The position numbers and the translations under genes are program-made. A DNA stretch of 64,000 nucleotides. It comes from Platanthera guangdongensis. Taxonomy: Eukaryota > Streptophyta > Magnoliopsida > Asparagales > Orchidaceae. The stretch lies in the NCBI GenBank assembly GCA_039583875.1, contig CM077158.1, forward strand, positions 240,979,447 to 241,043,446, given 5' to 3'. A model generated the notes under the pieces. The model worked only from the letters and a program-made list of their open reading frames with translations. It did no database searches and was not told the DNA's origin. Within the stretch, counting starts at the first letter, position 1. Every line of letters starts with the position of its first letter. This document shows, one piece after another, positions 55,301 to 62,935 of the stretch.

Positions 55301-55798
55301 TGGTCTTCCTTCAGAATGTATACTCTATTATAAACCTAGCGATGTTCCACGCCAAGTACGCTTCTAGTTCATGTTAGTCGTTTTGAACTAATTTGTGGAA
55401 TTGAAAATTCTATACTTTAACAGAGTTCAATGGTATTTTATGAGAAGTCTGGATTGCAGAATCTTTATGACATTGTTAGATATTGCCAGGTAACCCTTTA
55501 TCTTAGTGAAATTACTCCATATCTATGACTTACGGTAGAACATTGATCAATGTCACAAAGTCTCTACCCTTCACAGTCAAAACAAATTTGCCGACGAGCT
55601 GCTATCTTTCGTCATTTTGGCGAGCCGCTGCAGGACTGTAATGGTATTTTTAGCACATTTTATAAAGAGGATGAAATTAATTTATATGGACTACGAAATT
55701 TTAGGGGGTCTACATATTTTGTCCATGACCCATGAATATTCCAGGTATGTGTGACAACTGTGCCTATGGGAAAGAGCTGAAGGAGCTTGAAGTTACTG
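38689..55798 (+). CDS. RECQL2: RecQ-family DNA helicase (RECQL2/AtRECQ2-like), eight internal exons
   Basis: Exons at 38689-38777, 39855-39891, 39991-40024, 55121-55173, 55278-55355, 55424-55489, 55577-55643 and 55745-55798 join in frame with AG/GT borders. The product covers the second RecA-like helicase domain, with [31 protein letters not shown] (motif V) and [16 protein letters not shown] (motif VI). The zinc-binding region follows, with [19 protein letters not shown] and MCDNCA. RecQ enzymes unwind DNA 3'-to-5' during repair and recombination in the nucleus. Of the plant members I know, AtRECQ2 fits best. No stop, frameshift or bad splice site is seen. Exons for the first helicase domain and for the C-terminus are not in the window. 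Assignment to RECQL2 rather than another RecQ is from memory of the family. Confidence 0.88.
39696..39812. mobile_element. Tourist-like MITE in a RecQ intron
   Basis: Left end GTTCTGTTCATTTGG, right end inward AGGTGTGTTTGTTCGG, flanked by TAA at 39693-39695 and 39813-39815. The interior has GAATTG/CAATTC words like the MITE end at 38111-38289. At 117 bp with a 3-bp TAA duplication it fits PIF/Harbinger MITEs. It ends 42 bases before an exon. Confidence 0.65.
40312..40840 (+). repeat. 5' LTR of the second Tat element
   Basis: TGTACGACCTTTACTCGCC to GACCTCAACA (TG...CA). A TATA box (TATAAATA) is at 40511-40518 and GGGCGTGTGGCGGGAAC near 40670. TCTTGGTGCAGTGAG directly after the LTR is in the primer-site position. 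Confidence 0.65.
40860..41680 (+). pseudogene. Tat-2 gag
   Basis: Shifted frames include [18 protein letters not shown] sequence (41290-41335), then [20 protein letters not shown] and [14 protein letters not shown] (41357-41462). This is the core of the Ty3/gypsy gag domain, where the usual pattern is C-x-x-F-x-x-T-L-K-G-x-A-x-x-W-F. Stops at 41287 and 41548, among others, break it. The N-terminal 300 bases are too eroded to read. Confidence 0.7.
41690..42490 (+). pseudogene. Tat-2 protease and start of reverse transcriptase
   Basis: A frame at 41593-41958 encodes [20 protein letters not shown] and [18 protein letters not shown], the Tat-type aspartic protease. The active site reads D-N-G-S rather than D-[TS]-G. 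Further frames give [23 protein letters not shown] sequence near 42000 and, at 42345-42480, a stretch like the segment before the gypsy reverse transcriptase ([20 protein letters not shown]). The reverse transcriptase proper is absent. Confidence 0.72.
42491..44390. other. AT-rich intron DNA without genes
   Basis: Contains short TA runs at 43068-43090 and a long (TA)n at 43246-43323. Between them is a ~32-bp GC-rich direct repeat (GTCGTAGTGGCGGGC at 43150 and GTCGTAGGGGCGGGC at 43182). At 42945-43010 a stretch resembles the 3' half of a tRNA in reverse (GGTTTCGATCCCACG) without a full cloverleaf. 43400-44390 shows nothing recognisable; hydrophobic open frames at 43992-44235 overlap each other and look accidental. 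Confidence 0.5.
43246..43323. repeat. (TA)n microsatellite
   Basis: About 38 TA units with one G interruption (TATGTA near 43305). A run of this kind is highly mutable in length. Confidence 0.95.
44400..46250 (-). mobile_element. Internally deleted Ty3/gypsy remnant, minus strand
   Basis: On the minus strand, 45640-45090 holds gag: [15 protein letters not shown], then [18 protein letters not shown] and, after shifts, [16 protein letters not shown] (pattern A-x-F-x-M-E-G-x-A-x-x-W). Gag continues to about 44760. At about 44672-44637 the tail of a gypsy Pol appears ([12 protein letters not shown], compare LEDKANFPDDGIV of Gypsy-1), and 44400-44636 has LTR-like AT-rich sequence. Protease, reverse transcriptase and most of integrase are missing between the two. 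Boundaries are uncertain. Confidence 0.6.
46470..46689. mobile_element. Tourist-like MITE in the left inverted-repeat arm
   Basis: Left end GGCTCTATTTGTTTGGGCG, right end inward AACTCCATTTGGTTCGGCG, with TAA at 46467-46469 and 46690-46692. The right arm of the inverted repeat has uninterrupted GACTAAGCTG at the matching place, which shows the empty site with a single TAA. It is GC-rich and 220 bp long, with termini related to the 36228-37137 element. Confidence 0.82.
46998..48403. other. Loop of the inverted repeat; probable long-LTR sequence
   Basis: No coding region is recognised. TGTAATACCTCGACTGGGTC at about 47320 resembles the start of a long gypsy LTR. A TATTTAAACC promoter-like site lies near 47767, with pyrimidine-rich sequence after it. 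The right arm could then be the 3' part of the same LTR (about 47320 to 53600 without Copia-4). This is an inference. Confidence 0.4.
48665..49024 (-). repeat. 3' LTR of Copia-4
   Basis: 360 bases, TG...CA, next to the polypurine tract. It contains tandem GCGGTCTGGCGG-type words. The right partner has an extra copy of one such word, which explains its length of 371. Confidence 0.92.
49040..50590 (-). pseudogene. Copia-4 reverse transcriptase and RNase H
   Basis: From right to left: [60 protein letters not shown] (50587-50258), then a [18 protein letters not shown] sequence and SLYGLK-like sequence (50230-50060) follow. Then [18 protein letters not shown] (catalytic YVDD, about 49985), [20 protein letters not shown] and [15 protein letters not shown]. 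RNase H at 49539-49051 has [40 protein letters not shown] and [20 protein letters not shown]. It has fewer than ten lesions over 1.5 kb. Confidence 0.9.
50600..51860 (-). pseudogene. Copia-4 integrase and linker
   Basis: The zinc/GAG-pre region ends at 51700 ([19 protein letters not shown]). Then come [60 protein letters not shown] and [16 protein letters not shown], followed by a degraded [18 protein letters not shown] motif (51300-51270). 51247-50972 has [20 protein letters not shown] and [20 protein letters not shown]. The linker 50970-50600 is serine/proline-rich on the coding strand and purine-rich on the plus strand. Stops at 51439 and nearby inactivate it. Confidence 0.88.
51700..52772 (-). 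pseudogene. Copia-4 gag (internally deleted) and protease
   Basis: Gag starts at the minus-strand ATG 52772 ([20 protein letters not shown], then [20 protein letters not shown] and [20 protein letters not shown]). The frame then changes and most of the gag core (the UBN2-type region, about 150 residues) is missing. The knuckle reads [14 protein letters not shown], with the first cysteine replaced by tyrosine. The protease is intact: [34 protein letters not shown] and [20 protein letters not shown]. The pre-integrase region follows to 51701 without a stop. Confidence 0.88.
52773..53148 (-). other. Copia-4 leader and primer binding site
   Basis: The primer site TGGTATCAGAGG abuts the LTR (53148-53137, minus strand). 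The ~365-base leader contains repeated CGCGACCTG/TCGCGGCGA words and no gene. Confidence 0.82.
53149..53519 (-). repeat. 5' LTR of Copia-4
   Basis: 371 bases. Partner of 48665-49024, flanked outside by AACAC and then the continuation of the inverted-repeat arm. Confidence 0.92.
53604..55120. other. Rest of the large RecQ intron, possible LINE fragment
   Basis: On the minus strand at 53950-53910 a frame starts [14 protein letters not shown], which resembles the start of a LINE endonuclease (usually M-x-I-x-x-W-N-x-R-G). Downstream frames at 54757-54503 and 54487-54305 are not recognised. A (CA)n run lies at 54834-54856. The last 100 bases before 55120 are pyrimidine-rich, as expected at an acceptor. 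Confidence 0.45.
55121..55798 (+). CDS. RECQL2: RecQ helicase exon cluster 2 (five exons)
   Basis: 55121-55173 encodes [18 protein letters not shown]. 55278-55355 encodes [20 protein letters not shown] and SDVPRQ (motif VI, arginine finger region). 55424-55489 encodes [20 protein letters not shown] and CQ. 55577-55643 encodes [20 protein letters not shown] and CN. 55745-55798 encodes [18 protein letters not shown]. The four zinc-ligand cysteines are in C...C...C-D-N-C. Introns are 104, 68, 87 and 101 bp with GT/AG borders. The short introns here contrast with the 15-kb intron just upstream. Confidence 0.88.
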
Positions 55799-56727
55799 GT
55801 ATAATAATGTTTTTTGAGCACTAAATTTCTTGTTTAGGTTTCATTGCTTGTTTTGTACTTCTATAATATCTTATATTGCTCAACATCTACTATTCCAAAC
55901 TCATATTGCTCCTTTGTATTCCTACTTATTTGCTACTTTCCCTTTTTAAATAAGTAATAGTTAGTCTGTTTAAGTGTTTGCTGCACAGCTGCCAATAGAA
56001 ATGATTATGTAGAAGAATATAGTATGGAAGGAGAATCGTGAAGAGAAAAGTGAATTTAGATGATTAGTGGAATGGATGCCTCAGAGAAAAGAGGTACGTG
56101 GTAAGAGAAATAGAAAAACAAAGCTGCTACAAGCACACCCATTTAGCTCGACCACAATAGCCCATAGATATCTTATGAAGATGTTGTCTAGGGATTGCTT
56201 CACTTATATTGTTATTATTAAAAGTTTTCTTAGATTTTTGTTGTCTATGTAAGAAGAGGTGGTTGTAACTTGAAGACTGCAAAACTTCATCTCGAACTAG
56301 AAGTATCGAGCAATTGCTACTTGGGAGAGATACTCAGATACATACTTCGATTGTATCTCCCGATCTACTCTCACTCTCTCGATCCTTCCCTAACTCGTGA
56401 CTGAGTCCTTATGCCGCTTTGTTTAGATCGTACAAATCGGCTTGCTCAACTTCCGCCCCCTATATCCCCTATCCTGCCTCACGCCAACCATTTACGCATT
56501 ATCCTCCCAATGAACTTCCATGTTCCAATAGCTCATGGCCTTGACGAATCCATTCTTGATAACTCACCTTATTCTTCTCAATGTACCCCAATCTTCGCCT
56601 ACTCCGTTCATGCTCTGTGTCAACAATTTAGTACCTAGAGATGCATCAGCCTTTTGGCACTCTTTTGACCACTATTCTACATCCTACAACCTCCTCCACA
56701 CTTCTCGTTAGTCAACGCCACTGTTAG
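55799..56727. other. No gene recognised downstream of the last RecQ exon
   Basis: A donor GTATAA follows the last exon, but no further RecQ exon could be found here. 56260-56700 has transposon-leader-like composition (CTCTCTCGATCC, C-rich), with a 75-codon frame at 56411-56638 that I cannot assign. The next exons probably lie beyond the window. Confidence 0.4.
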
Positions 56728-56734
56728 ACTATCT
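56728..56734 (+). repeat. Left 7-bp target duplication of the hairpin array
   Basis: ACTATCT, repeated at 58102-58108 immediately after the array. It suggests one insertion event for the whole block, or expansion inside an already inserted copy. Confidence 0.8.
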
Positions 56735-58101
56735 GATGCGGGACAGGAGTCCACCTGCCCGCCACCTTGGCATCCCCACCAAGGGGCCCACCTGGAGTCA
56801 GCACCAGGCGACTTTATCAGGCCCGCGGGCCGTACACCCCAACCAGCTCTCCGCCATGGAATCACCACCGTGCGGCAGGTTGTTGAGGCCGGGGCTCGAT
56901 CCCCAGACCTCCTAGATAAGAGGCCTTCAGCAGCGCTCTCATCACCAACTGATCCGCGGATCAGTTGGTGATGAGAGCGCTGCTGAAGGCCTCTTATCTA
57001 GGAGGTCTGGGGATCGAGCTCCGGCCTCAACAACCTGTCGCACGGTGGTGATTCCATGGCGGAGAGCTGGTTGGGGTGTACGACCCGCGGGCCTGATAAA
57101 GCCGCCTGGTGCTGACTCCAGGTGGGCCCCTTGGTGGGGATGCCAAGGTGGCGGGCAGGTGGACTCCTGTCCCGCATCATAGAAGTGCACTTTTATGATG
57201 CGGGGACAGGAGTCCACCTTCCCCGCCACCTTGGCATCACCACCAAGGGGCCCACCTGGAGTCAGCACCAGGCGACTTATCAGGCCCGCGGGCCGTACAC
57301 CCCAACCAGCTCTCCGCCATGGAATCACCACCACGCGGCAGGTTGTTGAGGCCGGGTCTCGATCCCGCACCCCCTAGATAAGTGGCCCTCAAGCAACCTC
57401 TCATCACCAACTGATCCTCAGATCAGTTGGTGATGAGAGGTTGCTTGAGGGCCACTTATCTAGGGGGTGCGGGATCGAGACCCGGCCTCAACAACCTGCC
57501 GCGTGGTGGTGATTCCATGGCGGAGAGCTGGTTGGGGTGTACGGCCCGCGGGCCTGATAAAGCCGTCTGGTGCTGACTCCAGCTGGGCCCCTTGGTGGTG
57601 ATGCCAAGGTGCGGGGAAGGTGGACTTCTGTCCCGCATCATAAAAGTGCACTTTTATGATGCGGGACAGGAGTCCACCTGCCCGCCACCTTGGCATCACC
57701 ACCAAGGGGCCCACCTGGAGTCAGCACCAGGCGGCTTTATCAGGCCCGCGGGCCGTACACCCCAACCAGCTCTCCGCCACGGAATCACCACAGTGCGGCA
57801 GGTTGTTGAGGCCGGGGCTCGATCCCCAGACCTCCTAGATAAGAGGCCTTCAGCAACGCTCTCATCACCAACTGATCCGCGGATCAGTTGGTGATGAGAG
57901 CGCTGCTGAAGGCCTCTTATCTAGGAGGTCTGGGGATCGAGCCCCGGCCTCAACAACCTGCCGCACGGTGGTGATTCCGTGGCGGAGAGCTGGTTGGGGT
58001 GTACGGCCCGCGGGCCTGATAAAGCCGCCTGGTGCTGACTCCAGGTGGGCCCCTTGGTGGTGATGCCAAGGTGGCGGGCAGGTGGACTCCTGTCCCGCAT
58101 C
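56735..58101. repeat. Array of three long hairpins built from six alternately inverted ~222-bp tRNA-headed units
   Basis: Hairpin 1 (56735-57178) is centred on GATCCGCGGATC at 56951-56962, hairpin 2 near 57418 (CTGATCCTCAGATCAG) and hairpin 3 near 57879 (GATCCGCGGATC). Arms are ~222 bases and nearly perfect complements. Hairpins are joined tail to tail by palindromic AAGTGCACTT at 57183-57192 and 57644-57653. Reading out from each centre, GATCAGTTGGTGATGAGAG (A-box/D-arm-like) is followed by GGGGATCGAGCCCC or CGGGATCGAGACCCG (B-box/T-arm-like), as in a tRNA-derived SINE head. The block begins GATGCGGGACAGG and ends CCTGTCCCGCATC, with ACTATCT on both sides. Confidence 0.92.
57886..57944 (+). 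promoter_or_regulatory. RNA polymerase III-type internal promoter candidate (hairpin 3, right arm)
   Basis: An A-box-like AGTTGGTGATGAGAG is at 57886-57900. A B-box-like GGATCGAGCCC at 57934-57944 matches the GGTTCGANTCC consensus except at the third position. Spacing is within the tRNA range. Equivalent pairs exist in the other five arms. No T-run terminator was seen close by, so activity is unproven. Confidence 0.5.
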
Positions 58102-58371
58102 ACTATCTAGTTCATGTTCTTCTACCAACATTTGAGATCAACACCGCTACAATTCTTCATCTTATTGAATCCCATTCCTTACATGAATTCTTCTTCATGT
58201 AGATAGATATATGATCTATGAGACAATTACCTAGAAGTACATTTTGTGCAACAAACCTTCCTATCTATTAGAAAAGTATCCCATGAACCTGAACAGATCT
58301 TATCTGGGATCGAAATCCCAAGTTTTTTAATGAAGAGCTGATCTAATTGTATTAGTTTCTATAATGGATTT

Positions 58372-58542
58372 TGTTGGTATTTATATAGCTTTCTTGCATA
58401 AAGGCCCATTCTTCCTCCTTAGAGTTAGTCTCACATCTCATATTGTGGATTTGGTTCCCCTCCTTGTGGTTATATACAGGGGAGCAATGCAATGATAATA
58501 ATGTGATTCTTTTGAGATTTCATTGCATGGCTTATTTCTTTA
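58372..58542 (+). repeat. 5' LTR of Copia-5
   Basis: TGTTGGTATTTATATAGC to GGCTTATTTCTTTA. It lacks about 12 bases (AATTATAATG region) present in the 3' copy. Parts such as GTTAGTCTCACATC and GGTTCCCCTCC resemble the Copia-2 LTR. Confidence 0.9.
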
Positions 58543-58555
58543 TGGTATCAGAGCC
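58543..58555 (+). promoter_or_regulatory. Copia-5 primer binding site
   Basis: TGGTATCAGAGCC, an exact match to the plant tRNA-iMet primer site, directly after the LTR. Confidence 0.93.
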
Positions 58556-59457
58556 AGGTTCGAGTACCACATCCCAACTACACGATCCCACCGAGGAGAG
58601 TTTTGTGAACTCGTGATCGTTGTGTTGTGTTCGGCAAACTCGCGGTTGGATGTCGAACAAGGGTTAAGACACTCCGTAATGCTTACACAGAGAATCTGCC
58701 AGTAGACAGGTGCGAGCTGAGGAATTGCGAACTCCAGCTAGGGTAGAGTCGTAGAGAGAGAAGTAGGTATAGACGGTTGAACGCCTCGGAGATGCGGTTG
58801 CAAAAAGACGTGCGACCAGGCCTGGCGATCTGATAGAAAAGAGGCTCGTGCAGAGTTGGAAGACGCAAGTGTTCACACGTATCATGGACGGTTTGAAGGC
58901 TCAAGTTGGACGTGACCCTTGGACTAACTCCAGCAAAGGTGCGAACACCAAACCGTGTGAAGGAGGTGCAGGTGAACTCCAGAAGGAGTGGATAGACACC
59001 AGCTTGGGTAGATACAACAGCTGGTCGGGCAAGTACATAGCTTCCATTAGTTCGTGCGAACTCTGGTGGCAACAACAGATACCACAGTTGGACGTGGCCT
59101 TGTGTGGACTCCACGGAGGAGCAACGAAATTTGGCGGCAAGTTTGGAGGTTCTAACAACAAGTTAATGTGTTTTAGCTACTGACGAAAAATGGACCACAT
59201 GAAAACTCGACAAGAGGAGTTGCAAACTCCTTGGATCACAGATAGACAGGACGCTTGTGCGGATATCAAGTTTGTGCGAACTCCATCTGATGGAAGCAAC
59301 GTCCTTCGTTTGGGAGAATACAAGTTGAAGGAATGTGGGAATACTATAAAGTGGTATTGTAACCTTCGAAGTCTGGGAGAATACCAGTGCAGTTCTGGCA
59401 AGCCTCCTATCTCCACACGAGATCTTCTAACTAGCGGGTAGGGTTGGCGAACTCGTC
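58556..59457 (+). other. Copia-5 leader with recurring GCGAACTC motif
   Basis: About 900 noncoding bases. The word (G/C)(C/T)(G/A)AACTC(C/G) recurs near 58610, 58632, 58726, 58972, 59057, 59223, 59274 and 59447, the last 10 bases before the gag ATG. Open frames here (for example 58848-59183) have no recognisable domain. Confidence 0.6.
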
Positions 59458-60290
59458 ATGGAGAAGTTGGTTACCAAGATGGAGGAGGCAGACCTAAAGG
59501 CGTTCTTTGAGTTCTTGCGGATGTCTAAATACGAGGAGTCGGCTCAGTCACAGTCGCCTTCGGTGAAGTTGGATTTTCCTCCGTTGGAGATGAAACTTGA
59601 TGGATCAGCTACGTACTTGAGTTGGTCACGTCGGGTGAAGAGGGCACTCTCTGAGAATAATCTGGAGGGCTACCTAACTGGTGAGAAGGAGGAGCCAGAA
59701 AGGGACTCAGTTGGCTACAATGAGTGGAAGACTACACATAGCCCATTACACACTTAGCTTCTAAACTTGATGGTCGATTTTATCTCAGTTACGATAGATG
59801 ACATTAAGACCGTTACGTTAGATGACATACAACTTGGTGTCGACAACAATATGAGAGTGTTTCAGATCGAGAGGGAAATAGAGACAGTAACACATGGAGA
59901 TCGATTGATCCAGGAGTATGTCGCAGATCTGGAGCGACTATGGGCATACTGTGATCATTTCTCATTAGCTGCTTGTTGCAAAGATTTCGAGTGCACGAAA
60001 GGGGAACGAGATGCTCAGAAACAGACTATGCACGTTATGAGTGGGTTGAACCCAACATTTGAGGCAAGGTGTTCAATACTGCTCACTCAACCAAAAATTC
60101 ATTCCTTGGATGAGACAATATCAGCCATGATACAGGAGGAGAGCAGGATTAGACTCCAGTCTGGCGCAGCTGCACTTTCAGGAGTGAAATCGGCGCTAGT
60201 GGTCACCAATTCAGGGCACACGGGATACAAGAGTAAGACATGACAATGTTTCAATTGTGGTGAGAATGTGAGATAGGTCATCTACGAACG
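59458..60290 (+). pseudogene. Copia-5 gag
   Basis: ATG at 59458: MEKLVTKMEEADLKAFFEFL, then LDGSATYLSWSRRVKRALSE and NLEGYLTGEKEEPERDSVGY up to a TAG at 59755. It resumes at 59767 with VFQIEREIETVTHGDRLIQE, YVADLERLWAYCDHFSLAAC, MSGLNPTFEARCSILLTQPK and ISAMIQEESRIRLQSGAAAL. The nucleocapsid begins CFNCGE near 60250 but then hits a stop. The region between KTTHS and VDFISVTIDD is shortened relative to Copia-2. Confidence 0.88.
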
Positions 60291-60373
60291 GCTTTCCCGA
60301 AGCCACTTATGGAACGAGATGCAGGTGGACGAGGATAGTTTGGGAGTTGTGGTCGCGGCCATGAGGGTCGTAG

Positions 60374-61028
60374 ATGTGGTGGAAGAGGCTATCGGGCAAA
60401 TCTGATATTGTAGAAGAAGAGGTAGAAAGGAGTATGGATGATATGAGTTACTCAGAGGAGCATGGGATTTTGGATGCTTACTCTCAGCTAATGCAGAGAA
60501 AGCATAAATGTATGGTTAATGACGCATTCTCTGCTCCTTCATCAAGGGGTAACATTGTCTCTTTTGCTCACTCAGCAACATGTACTTGTGATACTCTTGC
60601 CCTCGCATCTATATCCATCACTAGATCACCAGATTGGATAGTCAATTTGGGTGCTTCCCGATATGTCACTGGGGATGCTATGGAGTTCCTTTCGTACACT
60701 CGCCTAGTAGTCCCAGAGCGCATTCAGACTGCCGATGACACAACTCAACCAGTGTTAGATAAGGGTACTGTGCAATGTACCAACATCTTCGCTTTGTCCG
60801 ATGTCTTGTATGCTCTTTCCTTTTCCATGAATCTCTTATACATTAATGTCATTATATTTGAACTAAATATGTTGTTTTGTTTGATATCCCGAAGGTGATC
60901 TTCCAGGAGAAGGAGACTGACATGAGACTTGGGACTGACATGTAACATGGTGGCTTTTGATACTTGGAAAGGGAAAGTTTGGACTTAGCATTTTCAACCA
61001 TTGTAGAGGGTGTTGCGGGAGTTGGAAG
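60374..61028 (+). pseudogene. Copia-5 protease
   Basis: A frame from 60374 to 60896 contains DWIVNLGASRYVTGDAMEFL, LVVPERIQTADDTTQPVLDK and GTVQCTNIFALSDVLYALSF. The active-site aspartate is replaced (N-L-G-A where D-S-G-A is usual), so the protease would be dead. Copia-2 has D-L-G-A at the same place, so the serine change came first and the aspartate change later. Pre-integrase sequence follows to the MITE. Confidence 0.85.
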
Positions 61029-61194
61029 CAAGGTTGTCAGGATCAAGATCCTAGATGAGATCGTTTTGAGGTAAGATCAAATCACATAGTAAGGTCGGGT
61101 CGAAGATCGCTTTACAAAATCAGGATCAATTTATAAAATCTGGATCGTAGGATCGTAAGATCTTATGATCTGGATCGCGATCCTGACAACCTTG
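61029..61194. mobile_element. hAT-4: 166-bp hAT MITE in Copia-5
   Basis: Perfect 16-base inverted ends CAAGGTTGTCAGGATC. An exact 8-bp duplication GTTGGAAG lies at 61021-61028 and 61195-61202. The interior repeats GATC-containing words (GGATCGTAGGATCGTAAGATC region). Its first eight bases CAAGGTTG equal one terminus of hAT-2, suggesting that related transposases mobilised both. Confidence 0.93.
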
Positions 61195-61202
61195 GTTGGA
61201 AG

Positions 61203-62230
61203 GAGCGTGGAGGACTTGCCACTACTTCATCATTAGTGTCCGGGTCATCCTTCTTTGTCAGTTTTAAGTCAGATGTATTCCCTTTTTATTTAAGAAAGCT
61301 AGTCTCGACAAACTTGTATGTGATGCGTGCGAGTTGGGATAATATACCAGAAACTCGTATTCTAGTTCTGATTGTTGGAGTTATTATCCCTTTAGCCTAG
61401 TACATTCTGATATTTGAAGATCATACCCCACACCAACTGTGAATGAATTTCAGTATTTTGTGTCTTTCATTGACTGTTTCTCTCGTGTGAATTGACTTTA
61501 TTTGATGAAATACAGAAGTGATATTTTTTGTCGTAGAACTTTTGGTTGTATATGTTTTGTGTAGCACAATTGACCAAATGTGGGAAAGTTTGATCCAAAG
61601 GCTATGAAGTGTGTCTCTTTTGGGTATTCTGCTACTCAAAAAAGGTATGCATGTTGAATTCCTGTGTAGAGAAGATTATTCATTATTATGGATGTCATAT
61701 TTTGAGAGCTTAAGCCATATTATTCCTCTCCAATTGACTCGCCTCTTAGGGACTCGCTCATTACAGACAGTATGGGGCGAGAGGGGGAGGATAATAGTGG
61801 TGGTGAGAGGCGGATAATGAATATCCCTTCTCCTCTTATGCTAAGCGTGGAGTTGGCTGTGCTGCTAGTGCCTGAGGAAAATGGATCTATGGATGGTAGA
61901 CCTCAGGCTCAGGGGGAGCTTAAAGTGTATACAAAGAAAAGACTGCAGAGTGAAGCTATAGTGCCTACAGTGCAACTTGTGCCAAGTCCTTTACCAATGT
62001 CGGTTCCTACTCCTGCGACACCTACACTATCCACCTCAATCTCAGAATGCCCAGGTTATATGATCCCTCATCTCCCTACCTCCTCTCCCTTACCGGTAAG
62101 ATGGAGTTCTCGCAACAATGCGGGAGTCTCACCTGATCGATATGACTTTTCCATGATATTGCCCGGTTTGTTTCACACTCGAGTATATCCTCTATACACG
62201 AAGCATTCATTGCATATTTGGCATTGTCTT
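61203..62230 (+). pseudogene. Copia-5 integrase remnant and linker
   Basis: Traces of the integrase N-part occur at 61380-61530 (FQYFVSFIDCFSRVN, then LYLMKYRSDIF). The sequence then jumps directly to RTFGCICFV and NVGKFDPKAMKCVSFGYSAT at 61540-61640. The core with the second aspartate and the glutamate is deleted. The linker (61772-62230) holds EGEDNSGGERRIMNIPSPLM and WSSRNNAGVSPDRYDFSMIL, matching Copia-2. Confidence 0.82.
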
Positions 62231-62935
62231 TATTCCAAGTGTTGGCAGGTTGCTAAGGAGAATTCTCAGTCAAAAGCTACAATGCTAGAAGAACTTGGGG
62301 CATTGAAAAAGAATAAAACATGCGATCTTGTGTCGCTACCAACAGGAAAAAGGGCAGTTGTGAGCAAGTGGGTTTTAACTGCAAAACAAAACCCAGAGGG
62401 TCGGTTGAGCGCTATAAGGCCCGATTGGTAGCAAAGGGGTATATTTATACTTATGACATCGACTACGATGAGACATTTGCACCCATTATAAAGATGAGCA
62501 CAGTGCAGACACTGATATCCTTGGCGGCGAATGTGGGATGGAAACTACACCAACTCGTGAAGAATGCCTTTTTATGGGGATTTGTTGGAAAAAGTGTACA
62601 TGGAGGTAACGTCATTCTTTGGCACACAACAATTAGCGAGAAAGGCGTGTAGACTCAAAAAAGTTTCTTTATAGGCTGAAACAGTCTCCTCAAGCTTGGT
62701 TTTACATGTTTAGAAGAGTCATAGTAAACATGGGATATTGGCAGACCAATGTTGACCATACAGTGTTCTTTAGGCGATGCGGAGTTCACACTACAATGCT
62801 TGTTGTATATGTGGACGATATGATTATTATTGGTGATGATGAGAGTGAAATTATTCAGATGAAAACAAAATTGGGCAAGGAGTTTGAGGTAAAGGGCTTG
62901 GTGCAACTAAGATAATTCCTTGGGATTGATATAGC
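62231..62935 (+). pseudogene. Copia-5 reverse transcriptase
   Basis: Includes MLEELGALKKNKTCDLVSLP, VVSKWVLTAKQNPEG and, after a frame change near 62400, [20 protein letters not shown] and FAPIIKMSTVQTLISLAANV. KQSPQAWFYMFRRVI-like sequence follows. At 62790-62830 comes TTMLVVYVDDMIIIGDDESE, with the catalytic YVDD intact. A stop follows LVQLR at 62913. The fingers domain is shortened by a few codons (HQLVKNAFLWG where HQLDVKNAFLHG is usual). Confidence 0.87.

Noticed and set aside
55980..56100. A further RecQ exon after CTGCACAG
   Set aside because: The translated sequence hits stops quickly and shows no similarity to the region expected after CDNCA.
56942..58131. Several 60-142-codon frames on both strands
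   Set aside because: They are translations of the hairpin units, identical on opposite strands because the sequence is palindromic.
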